From Elusimicrobiota bacterium (GTDB lineage Bacteria; Elusimicrobiota; Elusimicrobia; UBA1565; UBA9628): 6,212 nt of DNA. A program made the translations under genes and the position numbers. The stretch spans positions 1 through 6,212 of the forward strand of contig JAQUMZ010000170.1 of NCBI GenBank assembly GCA_028717865.1, in the 5' to 3' direction. The notes below the pieces were generated by a model. The model was given only the letters and a program-made list of their open reading frames with translations, was not told the DNA's origin and did no database searches. Positions 5,373 to 6,212 of the stretch are shown piece by piece. How positions within the stretch are numbered: position 1 is the first letter of the stretch; every line of letters begins with the position of its first letter.

Positions 5373-6212
5373 CAGAGCCGCTGCTTCAAGGCCGCGAGGG
5401 CCTCGAGCGCCTCCAGCGGCGTCATGGCCTGCGGATCGAGGAGGCGCAGGGCCTGGAGCGCGGGGTTTTCCTCGAACAGGGGCAGCTCGGGATGGTCCGA
5501 AGCGGGGCGCGTCGCGGCGCCGGTCAGGCGCCCGGAGGCCGATTCGTTCTCCAGGCTCGATAGAATATCGCGCGCCCGCGCCAGGACGGCGGGAGGCAGC
5601 CCGGCCAGGGCCGCCACGTGTATGCCGTAGGAGCGGTCCGCGGGACCGTCGGATATCTTGTGCAGGAAGACCACCTCGGTGCGTCCCTCGGCGTTGGTCC
5701 ACTCCTTGGCCTCGACGTTGCAGTTGACCACGCCGGGCAGGCGCCGGGCGAGCTCGGTCAGCTCGAAATAATGCGTGGCGAAAAGGGTGCGCGGACCCTG
5801 GGGGCCCGCGGCCTGGGCGTAGGCTCCGTGCAGGTGCTCGAGCACGGCCCAGGCGATGGAGATGCCGTCGAAGGTGGAGGTCCCGCGGCCGACCTCGTCG
5901 AGGATGACCAGGCTGCGGCAGGTCGCGGCCTTTAGGATGTGGGAGGTCTCCCGCATCTCCACCATGAACGTGGAGGCGCCCTGGGTCAGGGCGTCCTGGG
6001 CCCCGATGCGCGTCAGGATCTTGTCGACCACGCCGATGCGGGCCGACCGGGCCGGGACGAAGGAGCCCATCTGGGCCATGACGGCTATGAGCGCGTTTTG
6101 GCGCAGGAAGGTGGACTTGCCCGACATGTTTGGTCCGGTCAGGACCATGATGCGCGGCCGCCCGGAGTTGAGCGACAGGGAGTTGGATACGAAAGTCCCG
6201 GCCGGCAGGACC
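5372..6212 (-). CDS. mutS: DNA mismatch repair ATPase MutS, C-terminal third (5' end outside window)
   Basis: 279 residues are visible and the gene runs off the right edge; the frame is open with MutS-like sequence (FVSNSLSLNSGRPRI) up to base 6212. MutS binds mismatches as a dimer and uses ATP to become a sliding clamp that recruits MutL. The ATPase domain has Walker A GPNMSGKST (about 26-34), STFMVEMRET, Walker B LVILDEVGRGTSTFDG and ATHYFELTELA. The segment DRSYGIHVAALAGLPPAVLARA begins the helix-turn-helix dimerisation region. LPLFEE near residue 245 looks like a beta-clamp-binding motif before the conserved tail MTPLEALEALAALKQRL. The internal ATG at 6148 is not the start, because conserved sequence continues upstream of it. 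The first gene of a mutS-mutL pair; its promoter lies outside the window. Confidence 0.97.
   Translation of the reverse strand, partial: VLPAGTFVSNSLSLNSGRPRIMVLTGPNMSGKSTFLRQNALIAVMAQMGSFVPARSARIGVVDKILTRIGAQDALTQGASTFMVEMRETSHILKAATCRSLVILDEVGRGTSTFDGISIAWAVLEHLHGAYAQAAGPQGPRTLFATHYFELTELARRLPGVVNCNVEAKEWTNAEGRTEVVFLHKISDGPADRSYGIHVAALAGLPPAVLARARDILSSLENESASGRLTGAATRPASDHPELPLFEENPALQALRLLDPQAMTPLEALEALAALKQRL

Noticed and set aside
5373..5702. N-terminal extension of MutL
   Set aside because: The frame stays open, but the extra 110 residues lie within mutS, are Arg/Pro/Gly-rich, and precede the conserved MutL N-terminus that begins at ATG 5372.

Overview
The window is strongly GC-rich bacterial chromosome, with short intergenic spaces, coupled stop/start junctions and envelope proteins carrying signal peptides of the Gram-negative lipoprotein type. 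The MutL carries the built-in endonuclease motif DQHA(X)2E(X)4E, so this is a MutH-independent repair lineage rather than an E. coli relative. The sequence does not fix the phylum; an under-sampled diderm lineage (for example Elusimicrobiota-like) is only a guess.

Layout. Positions 1-360 hold no convincing gene, only three GC-rich perfect or near-perfect hairpins. Positions about 367-609 (minus strand) form a complete small non-coding transcription unit: a TTGACA-16-TATACT promoter, about 150 nt of strongly self-complementary sequence with the layout of 6S RNA (closing stem, central bubble, apical stem) and an intrinsic terminator. Positions 706-3477 (plus strand) are a tight three-gene operon: two lipoproteins and an exported coiled-coil protein, none with a recognised function. 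Positions 3490-3581 (minus strand) contain a second copy of the same promoter/terminator pair with almost nothing between. Positions 3621-6212 (minus strand) are mutL and the 3' third of mutS, overlapping by one base.

How it fits together. MutS recognises mismatches and recruits MutL, which nicks the strand; the two genes are clearly co-transcribed and translationally coupled. The three envelope genes probably act together at the outer membrane or periplasm, since two are lipid-anchored and the third is secreted and helical. The envelope operon and mutSL converge on the gap at 3478-3620.

The most notable observation is the pair of minus-strand units at 367-609 and 3490-3581. They share a promoter design (conserved -35 with upstream GGGTC, conserved -10, 16-bp spacer of unrelated sequence) and an identical 27-nt hairpin core with a compensated outer stem. 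One encloses a 6S-like RNA; the other encloses essentially nothing and should make a transcript that is little more than the hairpin.
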